NCBI GenBank assembly: GCA_038062745.1
Contig: JBBTWO010000019.1
Coordinates: 1-49,795 of the forward strand
Origin: JBBTWO01 sp038062745
GTDB lineage: Bacteria; Patescibacteriota; Microgenomatia; UBA8517
Length of the DNA stretch: 49,795 bases
Direction of reading: 5' to 3'
The position numbers and the translations under genes were made by a program. This document shows positions 33,124 through 40,217 of the stretch, piece by piece; the first letter of the stretch is position 1; each line of letters starts with the position of its first letter. The notes under the pieces are model-generated. The model saw nothing but the letters and a program-made list of their open reading frames with translations. It was not told the DNA's origin and did not search any database.

Positions 33124-34550
33124 CTACAGATACAAACGAAGGTAAAATTATCAGCTTAAGAGGTCAGATTATTGAGGTTGAGTTTGGTGGTGCTAATAAG
33201 CCAATGATGCACGACTTATTGTTTGTGAAGGATCAGCCACAGATTAAAATGGAGGTTTATTCATCTTCCGGTCCAAATAGATTCTATTGTTTGGCCTTAA
33301 CCTCAAAACACACCCTCTCAAAACTTAACGTTGTGGTTAATTCTGGCCAGCAAATTATGTTTCCTACGGGACTGAAAATGCTTGGTCGGGCAGTTAACCT
33401 TTTTGGCGAGCCTTTGGACACACTTGGAGAATTAAAAACAGATACCAGTTTGCCAATCCACAAAACCATTGATGCCCGAAGCAATATTGTTACCAAAAAG
33501 GAACTGCTGGAAACTGGCATCAAAGTAATTGATCTGTTTTCACCATTTGTTAAAGGTGGCAAAATGGGCTTGTTTGGTGGCGCAGGGGTGGGTAAAACCA
33601 TGTTATTAACGGAAATCCTGCACAATGTCGTTAAACTCCATGAAGACAAAGCCGTCTCGGTTTTCTCAGGCGTTGGCGAGCGTTCTCGTGAGGGCCATGA
33701 ATTGTATTTGGCTCTTCAACAAAGTGACACTTTGAAAAATTCAACCGTAGTTTTTGGATCAATGGGCGAAAATCCAGCCGTTAGATTTTTGTCTGCTTTT
33801 TCAGCTTTAACACTGTCAGAATATTACCGGGATGAACTCAACAAAGATGTTTTGTTTTTTATTGACAATGTTTTCAGATTTGCTCAGGCAGGCAATGAAA
33901 TTTCAACGCTTACCCACACTCTGCCGTCGGAAGATGGCTATCAGGCAACACTTGAGAGTGAGATGTCAGTTTTCCACGAAAGATTATCATCAACCGACAA
34001 AGGGGTAGTCAGTTCGGTTGAAGCCGTGTATGTTCCGGCAGATGATTTATTAGACCACGCAGTTCAAACCATTTTTCCATATCTTGACTCGGTAATTGTT
34101 TTGTCGCGAGCCGTGTATCAGGAAGGCATCTTGCCGGCAATTGATGTTATTTCATCAGGCTCTTCAGCGCTTGACCCGGAAATTGTTGGGACAGAGCATC
34201 ACCGAATTGCTTTGGAAGCCCGAGTACTTCTGAAAAAAGCTGAGAATGTTGAAAGAATAGTCTCGTTGGTGGGAGAAGGGGAATTGTCAGGAGAAGATCA
34301 AGCAATCTTCAGACGTGCCAGGAGACTTAAAAACTTTATGTCCCAGCCTTTCTTTGTAGCAGAATCGCAAAAAGGCCAGAAGGGAAAATTTGTCAGCATT
34401 AAAGATACCGTTACCGACGTTGGCGATATATTGGCTGGTAAGTATGATACAGTTGCTGAAGAACAATTTTTGTTTATAGGTACCGCCAAAGAAATTGGCA
34501 CCAAATTAGCAGATGGAACCCAACCGGCCCAACCAGCAGTCAACCAATAA
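33120..34550 (+). CDS. atpD: F1 ATPase beta-like subunit with altered catalytic site
   Basis: Catalytic F1 subunit. The P-loop GGAGVGKTM (about residues 155-163), GVGERSREGHEL with the catalytic Glu and adjacent Arg, and FIDNVFRFAQAGNEIS are present. Two catalytic positions differ: the Arg of the usual GRMPS/GRIPS segment is Thr here (THTLPSEDGYQ), and the adenine-pocket Tyr of the usual YPAVDPLDSTSR segment is Leu (LPAIDVISSGSS, which also loses the final Arg). The DELSEED loop is GELSGEDQ. The C-terminal SQPFFVAE and VSIKDTV are normal. The subunit is either a diverged active enzyme or one with changed activity. Confidence 0.9.
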   Translation: MTTDTNEGKIISLRGQIIEVEFGGANKPMMHDLLFVKDQPQIKMEVYSSSGPNRFYCLALTSKHTLSKLNVVVNSGQQIMFPTGLKMLGRAVNLFGEPLDTLGELKTDTSLPIHKTIDARSNIVTKKELLETGIKVIDLFSPFVKGGKMGLFGGAGVGKTMLLTEILHNVVKLHEDKAVSVFSGVGERSREGHELYLALQQSDTLKNSTVVFGSMGENPAVRFLSAFSALTLSEYYRDELNKDVLFFIDNVFRFAQAGNEISTLTHTLPSEDGYQATLESEMSVFHERLSSTDKGVVSSVEAVYVPADDLLDHAVQTIFPYLDSVIVLSRAVYQEGILPAIDVISSGSSALDPEIVGTEHHRIALEARVLLKKAENVERIVSLVGEGELSGEDQAIFRRARRLKNFMSQPFFVAESQKGQKGKFVSIKDTVTDVGDILAGKYDTVAEEQFLFIGTAKEIGTKLADGTQPAQPAVNQ

Positions 34551-34797
34551 TCAACTGCAATTAACAGTCAGAGATAGAACAACTACTCTTTTTAATGGAG
34601 AAATCAAAAATCTTTCTTCAGTTAACGAAAAAGGGAAATTTGATATTTTGGGAGAGCATGCCAATTTTATTTCAATAGTAAAAGAGAAACTAATTGTTCG
34701 CTTGTTGGACGGTAAACAACAAGAAATACCAATTGATCAAGGAGTATTGAAAGTTAGGGAAAACAAGATTGTAATTTTCTTGGGAATTAAAACTTAG
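34513..34797 (+). CDS. atpC: F1 ATPase epsilon subunit, short form
   Basis: Rotor subunit. The beta-sandwich signature GKFDILGEHANFISIVKE is visible, with FNGEIKNLSSVNEKG before it. At 94 residues it keeps only the N-terminal beta domain and lacks the C-terminal helical hairpin that inhibits ATP hydrolysis in many bacteria. It begins inside the atpD 3' end (38-base overlap), and it is the last gene of the operon. Confidence 0.82.
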   Translation: MEPNRPNQQSTNNQLQLTVRDRTTTLFNGEIKNLSSVNEKGKFDILGEHANFISIVKEKLIVRLLDGKQQEIPIDQGVLKVRENKIVIFLGIKT

Positions 34798-34829
34798 ACA
34801 CAAATACAATTGTTTTAGCTTCAAAATAT

Positions 34830-34849
34830 GGACATTTGAATAAGTGTCC
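34830..34849. promoter_or_regulatory. Dyad after the ATPase operon
   Basis: GGACATTT and AAGTGTCC flank GAAT; as RNA this is an 8-pair hairpin including one G-U. No T tract follows, so it is a weak terminator candidate. The half-site resembles AGACATTT of the dyad at 27115-27150, and the bases before both share TTTAGCTTCAAA, so it may instead be another binding site of the same regulator. Confidence 0.4.
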
Positions 34850-34877
34850 AACTACCACTCTTGTCGGGATACTGGCC

Positions 34878-34906
34878 TTGACACGCCATTTTAGTTATGT
34901 TATCCT
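34878..34906 (+). promoter_or_regulatory. Promoter of the AbiE pair
   Basis: A perfect TTGACA at 34878-34883 and TATCCT at 34901-34906 with 17 bases between. RNA starts at about 34913, two bases before the ATG at 34915. Confidence 0.7.
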
Positions 34907-34914
34907 GTACATAT

Positions 34915-35409
34915 ATGACCAAGATAAGTAAACTAAATTTATTGTTAAAGTCCAATCAAAAGCTCTTTCATACACAGGATCTTGCACTTTTATGGGGAAT
35001 AACAAATAGGGGAACACTATACACAAGTATTAAAAGATTAGTTAAAAACGGTGTACTAATCTCAATCATAAAAGGTTTGTATTCAACAGTACCAGTTAAT
35101 GAAATCAATAAATTTCAATTAGGGACTGCACTAATCCATAAGTTTTGTTATGTAAGTTGTGAAACTGTATTGGCCATAGAAGGCGTAATTAATCAAACGG
35201 TATACCCGATAACTTTTGTTTCATCAATATCACTTAAAATTGAATACAATGGTACAGTATATCTATACAGAAAACTTAAACCTGAAATTTTACTTCGTCC
35301 TGATGGGGTAGAAAAACAAGATGGTTATTTTATAGCTACAAAGACAAGGGCAATTTCTGATATGCTTTATTTGAACCCTAAGTATTATTTTGATAATTTA
35401 AAAAAATGA
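34915..35409 (+). CDS. AbiEi-like antitoxin / transcriptional regulator
   Basis: Antitoxin of a type IV (AbiE) system. The N-terminal winged helix (LKSNQKLFHTQDLALLWGITNRGTLYTSIKRLVKNGVL) is followed by the AbiEi-type middle (GLYSTVPVNEINKFQLGTALIHKFCYVSCETVLAIEGVI, in pieces) and a C-terminal domain with TKTRAISDMLYLNP. 164 residues from ATG 34915, which is two bases after the predicted RNA start. Its stop overlaps the toxin start (ATGA). As in AbiE systems, it probably represses its own promoter. Confidence 0.82.
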   Translation: MTKISKLNLLLKSNQKLFHTQDLALLWGITNRGTLYTSIKRLVKNGVLISIIKGLYSTVPVNEINKFQLGTALIHKFCYVSCETVLAIEGVINQTVYPITFVSSISLKIEYNGTVYLYRKLKPEILLRPDGVEKQDGYFIATKTRAISDMLYLNPKYYFDNLKK

Positions 35410-36128
35410 TATCACTAAGAGAAGAAGATATATTACATAAATTTCAGCTTTTAAGGCTTTTGACGGCAGTAGTAGATAATCCAATCCTTTCGCAAAATCT
35501 TTATTTCAAGGGTGGAACCTGTGCCACAATGGCTGGATTTCTGGATAGGTTTTCAGTTGATTTAGATTTTGATTTAAAAGAAGGTGGAGATAAAATCAGC
35601 CTAAGAAAGCAACTGGAAGAAGTTTTTAAAAATACTGACTTTATGATTGAAAACGATAATTCTAAAACATTATTTTTCGTTTTAAAGTACCAAACACCCA
35701 AGAAACAGAGAAACACACTCAAATTAAGTGTGTATGAAAATGTAATTAAATCAAATGAATATAAGGCTATTCATCTACTTGAAATTGATAGATTAGTAAA
35801 CTGTCAAACAATTGAAACAATGTTTGCTAATAAGCTTGTTGCTCCAATTGATAGATATGAAAAGCACGAAAAAATTGCAGGACGTGATATTTATGATATT
35901 CATTTCTTTTTCAAGGCAGGGTATAAATTTAGAAACGAAGTTATAGAAGAGAGGACGGGATTAAAAATCAAGGAATATATCAAAAAATTAATTACATTTA
36001 TTGATGAAGAAGTTACGCAAACTTTGTTAACTGAAGATCTAAACACACTACTTCCATATGATAAATTTATAAAAATTAGAAAAAGCTTAAAACCAGAGAC
36101 ATTAATCTTCCTTAGAAGCTCAATTTAA
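35406..36128 (+). CDS. AbiEii nucleotidyltransferase toxin
   Basis: Toxin partner of the preceding gene. The nucleotidyltransferase motif is LYFKGGTCATMAGFL with the acidic pair in SVDLDFDL. A second signature is in ETMFANKLVAPIDRYEKHEKIAGRDIYDIHFFF (KLVA, RDIYDIHFF), which is typical of AbiEii. 240 residues. The enzyme family modifies tRNA or other RNA with nucleotides and stops growth. A phage-defence role is possible, but nothing here proves it. It is followed by tRNA-Pro on the opposite strand. Confidence 0.88.
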   Translation: MISLREEDILHKFQLLRLLTAVVDNPILSQNLYFKGGTCATMAGFLDRFSVDLDFDLKEGGDKISLRKQLEEVFKNTDFMIENDNSKTLFFVLKYQTPKKQRNTLKLSVYENVIKSNEYKAIHLLEIDRLVNCQTIETMFANKLVAPIDRYEKHEKIAGRDIYDIHFFFKAGYKFRNEVIEERTGLKIKEYIKKLITFIDEEVTQTLLTEDLNTLLPYDKFIKIRKSLKPETLIFLRSSI

Positions 36129-36133
36129 CTTTG

Positions 36134-36205
36134 TCGGAGTGCTGGGAATTGAACCCAGTGTCTCTGTGTCCCGAACACAGCGTGATGCCGATTCACTACA
36201 CTCCG
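36134..36205 (-). tRNA. tRNA-Pro (anticodon CGG)
   Basis: Minus strand. The acceptor stem is CGGAGTG/CACTCCG, the D stem GTGA/TCAC, the anticodon stem CTGTG/CACAG with loop TTCGGGA (anticodon CGG), and the T stem CTGGG/CCCAG with loop TTCAATT. The discriminator base is A at 36134. CCA is not encoded. Confidence 0.95.
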
Positions 36206-36240
36206 GATATCATGATTATACCAATATTAGAGGAGATAAG

Positions 36241-36271
36241 TTGACAATAGTATATAGTGAAGTATATACTA
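36241..36271 (+). promoter_or_regulatory. Promoter with overlapping dyad operator
   Basis: TTGACA at 36241-36246 and TATACT at 36265-36270 (18 bases apart). A perfect inverted repeat TAGTATATA/TATATACTA with a 6-base spacer covers 36248-36271, i.e. the whole spacer and the -10 box. The regulator gene begins at 36278, so autoregulation is likely. Confidence 0.75.
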
Positions 36272-36277
36272 TGTACT

Positions 36278-37267
36278 ATGATTACTGATACAAAATTGAG
36301 GCTACTGGAATATATTGAAACTCATGGACGGGCAAGACCCCATGAGCTGACCTCGTATCTAGGAATAGGCTCGGTGGCTGTACATAGACAGCTGAAGGCA
36401 TTGATTGATGTTGGAAAAATATCCAAAACTGGTAAGCCTCCTACTGTTTTCTATGTTCTAACTGATAAAAAAGTAAATTCAGGCTTAATTTTTGAAGACG
36501 GTAAAACTCAACAGGAAATTGAAAAAACATATCTCTATATTTCTCCGGAAGGGGAGATGAAGTTTGGATTTAGTGGTTTCGCTGCTTGGGCAGTAAGGGT
36601 AGGTATGGAAAAAAATATTTCAGGTTTGGCTATGGAGTATATAAAAATACGACACGAAGCCGACAAATTCATCAACAAGGATGGGTTAATAGATGCAACT
36701 GAAAAGATGAAGAATACTTTTAACAATGTTTGGGTTGACAAAACATTCTATAAGGATTTTTATTCATTGCAAAAATTTGGCAAAACGAAATTGGGACAAC
36801 TTGTCTTGTATTCTAAATTGGCACAAAGAACGGAATTGATTCAGCAAATTGCAAGAATGACTAAAAAAGAAATAGATAATTTAATTGCAAGATATGACAT
36901 CGAAGCTGTAGGGTTCTTGCCACACAGCATACCTAGGAAGATTCAATTCTTGAAAGTGTTTTCTAAGGCACTAAATATAAGACTACCAGAAATAAAATTA
37001 GTTAAAGCCTATGCAGGTTCGATTCCAGTTGCCCAGAAATCTCTTTCCAAACTCGAAGAAAGAATTGAAAATGCAAGTAAAACAATCGAGATAAAAGAAT
37101 TGCAAAATAGATACAACAATATCTTGATAATTGATGATGCTGTTGGGTCGGGTGCAACTTTGAATGAGACGGCTAAAAAACTTAAACAAGCAAATATAGC
37201 TAAAAATGTGTATGGATTTGCCATTGTGGGGAGTATGAAAGGTTTTGAAGTAATAAAAGAAGTATAA
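36278..37267 (+). CDS. Winged-helix plus phosphoribosyltransferase-domain regulator
   Basis: Residues 1-60 are a winged helix (KLRLLEYIETHGRARPHELTSYLGIGSVAVHRQLKALI). The C-terminal domain ends in a type I phosphoribosyltransferase fold with the PRPP loop ILIIDDAVGSGATLNET near residues 282-298. Between them is a helical middle of unknown role. The combination recalls PurR/PyrR-type regulators, in which a phosphoribosyltransferase domain senses PRPP; enzymatic activity is uncertain. ATG 36278 is preferred over the GTG at 36257, because the latter lies inside the operator and upstream of the RNA start. rsmI follows after two bases. Confidence 0.75.
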   Translation: MITDTKLRLLEYIETHGRARPHELTSYLGIGSVAVHRQLKALIDVGKISKTGKPPTVFYVLTDKKVNSGLIFEDGKTQQEIEKTYLYISPEGEMKFGFSGFAAWAVRVGMEKNISGLAMEYIKIRHEADKFINKDGLIDATEKMKNTFNNVWVDKTFYKDFYSLQKFGKTKLGQLVLYSKLAQRTELIQQIARMTKKEIDNLIARYDIEAVGFLPHSIPRKIQFLKVFSKALNIRLPEIKLVKAYAGSIPVAQKSLSKLEERIENASKTIEIKELQNRYNNILIIDDAVGSGATLNETAKKLKQANIAKNVYGFAIVGSMKGFEVIKEV

Positions 37268-37269
37268 AA

Positions 37270-37956
37270 ATGATTGGAGATTTGTACATTGTTGCCACGC
37301 CAATAGGGAATTTAGGAGATTTTACCATTAGAGCTGTTGAGACACTCAAGTTTGTTGATCTTATTTTATGTGAAGATACCAGAAAAACCAGTGTGCTTTT
37401 GAGGCATTACGAAATAGATCGACCTACTTTGAGCTATCATCAGCAAAGTACAGATGACAAAAAAGCTCACATACTGTCAAAGCTAATGGAAGGGAAAAAT
37501 ATTGCCTTAGTTACTGATGCTGGAACCCCAGGAGTAGCTGACCCAGGCAATGAACTCATTGCATATTTGCTTTACCACTTGCCAGACCTAAAAATAATTC
37601 CAATTCCTGGAGCATCAAGTCTAACTGCTGCCTTGTCAATTTCCGGCATGAATGTTAGTAAGTTTACATTTATTGGATTCTTGCCAAAGAAGGGCAAAGA
37701 CAAAATGTTTTTGAAACTGCTGGAGCAGAAAATTCCAATAGTTTTTTATGAATCACCCAACAGGATAATTAAAACGCTTGATTGGTTAATAAAATTAGTA
37801 GGTCAAGACAAACAAATCTTCATTGGTCAGGAATTAACAAAGATGTATGAGCGAATACTGCGAGGAAATCTATTAGAAGTGAAAGAAAAATTAATGATAG
37901 AACAAAACTCCCAAGCCGGGAGAGTAAGAGGTGAGTTAGTTGTTATTATTTCTTAG
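37270..37956 (+). CDS. rsmI: 16S rRNA (cytidine-1402 2'-O)-methyltransferase RsmI
   Basis: Methylates the ribose of C1402 in 16S rRNA using S-adenosylmethionine. The tetrapyrrole-methylase-fold signatures are present: LYIVATPIGNLGDFTIRAVETL, LILCEDTRKTSVLL, ALVTDAGTPGVADPG, IPIPGASSLTAALSISG and FIGFLPKKGK. The protein is about 228 residues, lacking the C-terminal extension found in some RsmI proteins. It is co-directional with the regulator before it and overlaps the convergent toxin gene by four bases. Confidence 0.95.
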   Translation: MIGDLYIVATPIGNLGDFTIRAVETLKFVDLILCEDTRKTSVLLRHYEIDRPTLSYHQQSTDDKKAHILSKLMEGKNIALVTDAGTPGVADPGNELIAYLLYHLPDLKIIPIPGASSLTAALSISGMNVSKFTFIGFLPKKGKDKMFLKLLEQKIPIVFYESPNRIIKTLDWLIKLVGQDKQIFIGQELTKMYERILRGNLLEVKEKLMIEQNSQAGRVRGELVVIIS

Positions 37957-38234
37957 TTTTTTTTGGTATAAACTTGCATGTGAGTACCTATATCTAAAAA
38001 CCTCACAACATTTTTACTTTCTAATTCATAAACAACCCTAACATCATCTGTAATACTAAAAGCAAATTTTCCCACTAGTCTCCTTTTCAATTTATGATTT
38101 CTTAAACGAGTATCTTCTGGATTTTTCCTAAAAAGAGATATTTTTTCTTGTACAAGTATGCCCAAATCCCAGTCGGTTTCAAAAATATTCTCCAAGCGTC
38201 TCTCGAATAATCCTGTAGTTTTAACTTTTAGCAC
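37953..38234 (-). CDS. RelE/YafQ-like mRNA interferase toxin
   Basis: Type II toxin. The RelE-fold pattern is seen as FERRLENIFETDWDLGILVQEKISLFRKNPED, then LRNHKLKRRLVGKFAFSI, then DDVRVVYELESKNVVRFLDIGTH. 93 residues is normal. Basic residues in the HKLKR stretch and Arg in DVRVVYE are the expected RNA-contacting positions. Its start overlaps the end of the ribbon-helix-helix antitoxin gene by 14 bases. Confidence 0.85.
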   Translation of the reverse strand: MLKVKTTGLFERRLENIFETDWDLGILVQEKISLFRKNPEDTRLRNHKLKRRLVGKFAFSITDDVRVVYELESKNVVRFLDIGTHMQVYTKKN

Positions 38235-38508
38235 TGTTATTCTTTACTCTTTGACGTATTTTTTCAAAATATTTTTCTAGATCTTCTTCTGTCTCTATTA
38301 ATATACCAGTATCAGGACCTTTTGCAGCCTTTAAAACTCCATCTTCAAATTCTTTTGTGAATCCATTTATAGTTAATTCAGGATAGACTGTTTTTCTCAG
38401 AGAGTGTCTGATTAATTCACTAATAGAGGAATAGCTGTGTTTTTGAACCGTTTTTTTAGCATCCTCATACAAGCTTCTGGGAAGGGATATATTTATAGTC
38501 ATGTTCAT
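38221..38508 (-). CDS. Ribbon-helix-helix antitoxin
   Basis: Antitoxin and autorepressor. The N-terminal ribbon-helix-helix (MTINISLPRSLYEDAKKTVQKHSYSSISELIRHSLR) binds DNA. The acidic tail (EFEDGVLKAAKGPDTGILIETEEDLEKYFEKI) should wrap the toxin. 95 residues from the ATG at 38508, chosen because the promoter places RNA +1 right there; the ATG at 38502 is also possible. An in-frame extension to 38529 would lie in the operator and is rejected. Confidence 0.85.
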   Translation of the reverse strand: MNMTINISLPRSLYEDAKKTVQKHSYSSISELIRHSLRKTVYPELTINGFTKEFEDGVLKAAKGPDTGILIETEEDLEKYFEKIRQRVKNNSAKS

Positions 38509-38543
38509 ACAATGATTGTATGTTATCAATACAAAAAAGTCAA
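38506..38543 (-). promoter_or_regulatory. Promoter and operator of the toxin-antitoxin pair
   Basis: On the minus strand TTGACT (38543-38538) and TACAAT (38520-38515) are 17 bases apart. A 17-base palindrome CATACAAT-G-ATTGTATG covers 38506-38522, that is the -10 box through the start codon, the expected site for antitoxin autoregulation. Confidence 0.75.
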
Positions 38544-38608
38544 GTGTATGTATAGTCTTAAGTTCGCGAGAGGATTAAATAATGTTTGACAGTGTTGACA
38601 AAATAATT

Positions 38609-38974
38609 TTATTCGTCTGAGCCTTCAGGTTTTAGGGAAGCAACTAGAGAAGCAACATAACCATAACCCAGACACTCTATGTACCCAGCTATTTTAGTTT
38701 GAGCCTCATGTGTGATTCTTGCTAGTTCAAGATCCTCCTGCTCCATCAATTTTGCCAATCGAGAATGATCACCATCTGAGTTGTATGTCCAATTTCCATC
38801 TTCTTGTGGTATTAATAGGCCACGATCAATAAATCCTTGAACTAACTCTTTACTTTCTTTTAAGCCCAAACCATACATTTCTTTTATTCCCTTAATAAGT
38901 AAAATCATCCCTGGACCTGGAAGCTCTGTGTCAGGAGTGGAAATGTGGTGATAAAAGTCAATCTCTGTATTCAT
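38609..38974 (-). CDS. Protein with ribosomal L7/L12 C-terminal-like motif
   Basis: 121 residues. The segment LLIKGIKEMYGLGLKESKELVQGFIDRG resembles the C-terminal domain of ribosomal protein L7/L12, where a V-R-x-x-T-G-L-G-L-K-E-A-K helix contacts translation factors. The rest (NWTYNSDGDHSRLAKLMEQEDLELARITHEAQTKIAGYI) is helical and acidic. It is not a complete L7/L12. A promoter TTGACT (39009-39004) and TTTAAT (38986-38981), 17 bases apart on the minus strand, puts RNA +1 at the ATG. Confidence 0.5.
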   Translation of the reverse strand: MNTEIDFYHHISTPDTELPGPGMILLIKGIKEMYGLGLKESKELVQGFIDRGLLIPQEDGNWTYNSDGDHSRLAKLMEQEDLELARITHEAQTKIAGYIECLGYGYVASLVASLKPEGSDE

Positions 38975-38980
38975 GGTTGT

Positions 38981-39009
38981 ATTAAAACATTGTCTTTTTT
39001 AAAAGTCAA
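38981..39009 (-). promoter_or_regulatory. Promoter of the L7/L12-like gene, leaderless
   Basis: Minus strand TTGACT and TTTAAT with 17-base spacing; the start codon ATG at 38974 begins seven bases after the -10 box. Confidence 0.6.
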
Positions 39010-39015
39010 ACTTCT

Positions 39016-40113
39016 TTATCTAACTCTTAATTTCTCCATGAGAATAGAATAGAAACGCAGGTTGTGGATGGTTGCTAGTCTGGCTGCTGTATGGTCACCA
39101 ATTCTAAACAGATGGGCTAAATAACTTGCCGTGTAGTTGGTACACAAATGACAGTCACAAGCGGTGGAAACAGCCTGTGGGCTGCTGTAGTGCTTTTGTT
39201 TGTCAGGGACAAAGTAAGAATAAAAATCAGGGGACTGAACATTAATTTCGTCCATTGATTTGGCGTTATAGACATATAATCTTTTGTGTCTGGCATCGCG
39301 AGTGGGGAGAACACAATCAAAAATGTGATACCCCATGTTCACCAGAGCTACTATTTCGTGCGGCTTACCAATACCCAAGCCATACAATAAATAATCTTTG
39401 GGAGAATTGTCTTTAATCGTTTGGGCAGATTCATAGTCAAAACTGCCAGAAGTATTTATTGGCCAACCACCAAAGCCTGCGCCATCAAAACCTATTTTTA
39501 CTAATTCCTGAGCACAATATGCACGTAAATCCTGATATTTTCCTCCTTGAACAACACCTAAGATGTATGGTTTGTCTTCTTGTGCTATTTTTTTCTCTTT
39601 ACAAATTCTCTCAAATTCATCTTTACTGCGCCTTGCCCACAGAAGTGTTCTTTCTACTGTTTCTTTGGCATATTCATATGAGGCATCTGGTGGGGTAAAG
39701 TCATCCAATACAACTACCATATCAGTATCAAGAAGCATTTGGAAAGCAATGGAATCTTCAGGAGTTAATTTTACTTTTGGCTGGCCAGGAACCTGAAAAG
39801 TAACTGCTTCGTCTGTGATTTTTCCTTTACTTCCAGGTTGCTTGGCAATGCTCATTACTTGAAAGCCTCCAGAATCAGAAATAGTACCACCCTGCCAGCT
39901 CATAAATTTGGCAACCCCAGCATGTTTTTTTAAGATTATCTTCCCCAGGTCTTTAATTAAGTGGTAGGTATTAACTAATACTCCAGGAGTTTTAGTGTTT
40001 TCAATATCTACTGAATCTAGAGTTTTTAAAACTGCTCGTGTTGCATCAGGAAAAAAGACTGGCAAGGGAAGGTTGCCAGCATGTTTGGTTTTGAACGTTT
40101 TTGGATTGGCCAT
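39016..40113 (-). CDS. tgt: Queuine/preQ1 tRNA-ribosyltransferase (TGT)
   Basis: Exchanges guanine for a queuosine precursor at the wobble base of certain tRNAs. Substrate and catalytic motifs are ISDSGGFQVMS with the conserved Asp, VVLDDFTPPDASYEYA, ILGVVQGGKYQDLR and YLLYGLGIGKPHEI. FDCVLPTRDARHKRLYV corresponds to the PTR-x-A-R loop. The zinc site is C-D-C-H-L-C with the later His in TIHNLRFY. 365 residues, normal length. tRNA-Arg is encoded seven bases before its start on the same strand, so both may be on one transcript. Confidence 0.95.
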   Translation of the reverse strand: MANPKTFKTKHAGNLPLPVFFPDATRAVLKTLDSVDIENTKTPGVLVNTYHLIKDLGKIILKKHAGVAKFMSWQGGTISDSGGFQVMSIAKQPGSKGKITDEAVTFQVPGQPKVKLTPEDSIAFQMLLDTDMVVVLDDFTPPDASYEYAKETVERTLLWARRSKDEFERICKEKKIAQEDKPYILGVVQGGKYQDLRAYCAQELVKIGFDGAGFGGWPINTSGSFDYESAQTIKDNSPKDYLLYGLGIGKPHEIVALVNMGYHIFDCVLPTRDARHKRLYVYNAKSMDEINVQSPDFYSYFVPDKQKHYSSPQAVSTACDCHLCTNYTASYLAHLFRIGDHTAARLATIHNLRFYSILMEKLRVR

Positions 40114-40120
40114 AATTTTG

Positions 40121-40192
40121 TGTTCCCGTTCAGAATCGAACTGAAATTCATGGTTTAGGAAACCATAGTTCTATCCGTTGAACTACGGGAAC
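40121..40192 (-). tRNA. tRNA-Arg (anticodon CCT)
   Basis: Minus strand. Acceptor stem GTTCCCG/CGGGAAC, D stem GTTC/GAAC, anticodon stem ATGGT/ACCAT with loop TTCCTAA (anticodon CCT), T stem TTCAG/CTGAA with loop TTCGATT. Discriminator A at 40121; CCA not encoded. The A discriminator fits the TGGT bulge of the argS T-box. Confidence 0.95.
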
Positions 40193-40217
40193 AGATGGTG
40201 ACATTTTATCACACGCC

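Noticed and set aside
36257..36277. GTG start of the winged-helix regulator
   Set aside because: It lies inside the operator dyad and before the predicted RNA start.
38622..38629. CCTTCAGG like one arm of the palindromic repeat
   Set aside because: No matching second arm follows; chance occurrence in the coding sequence.
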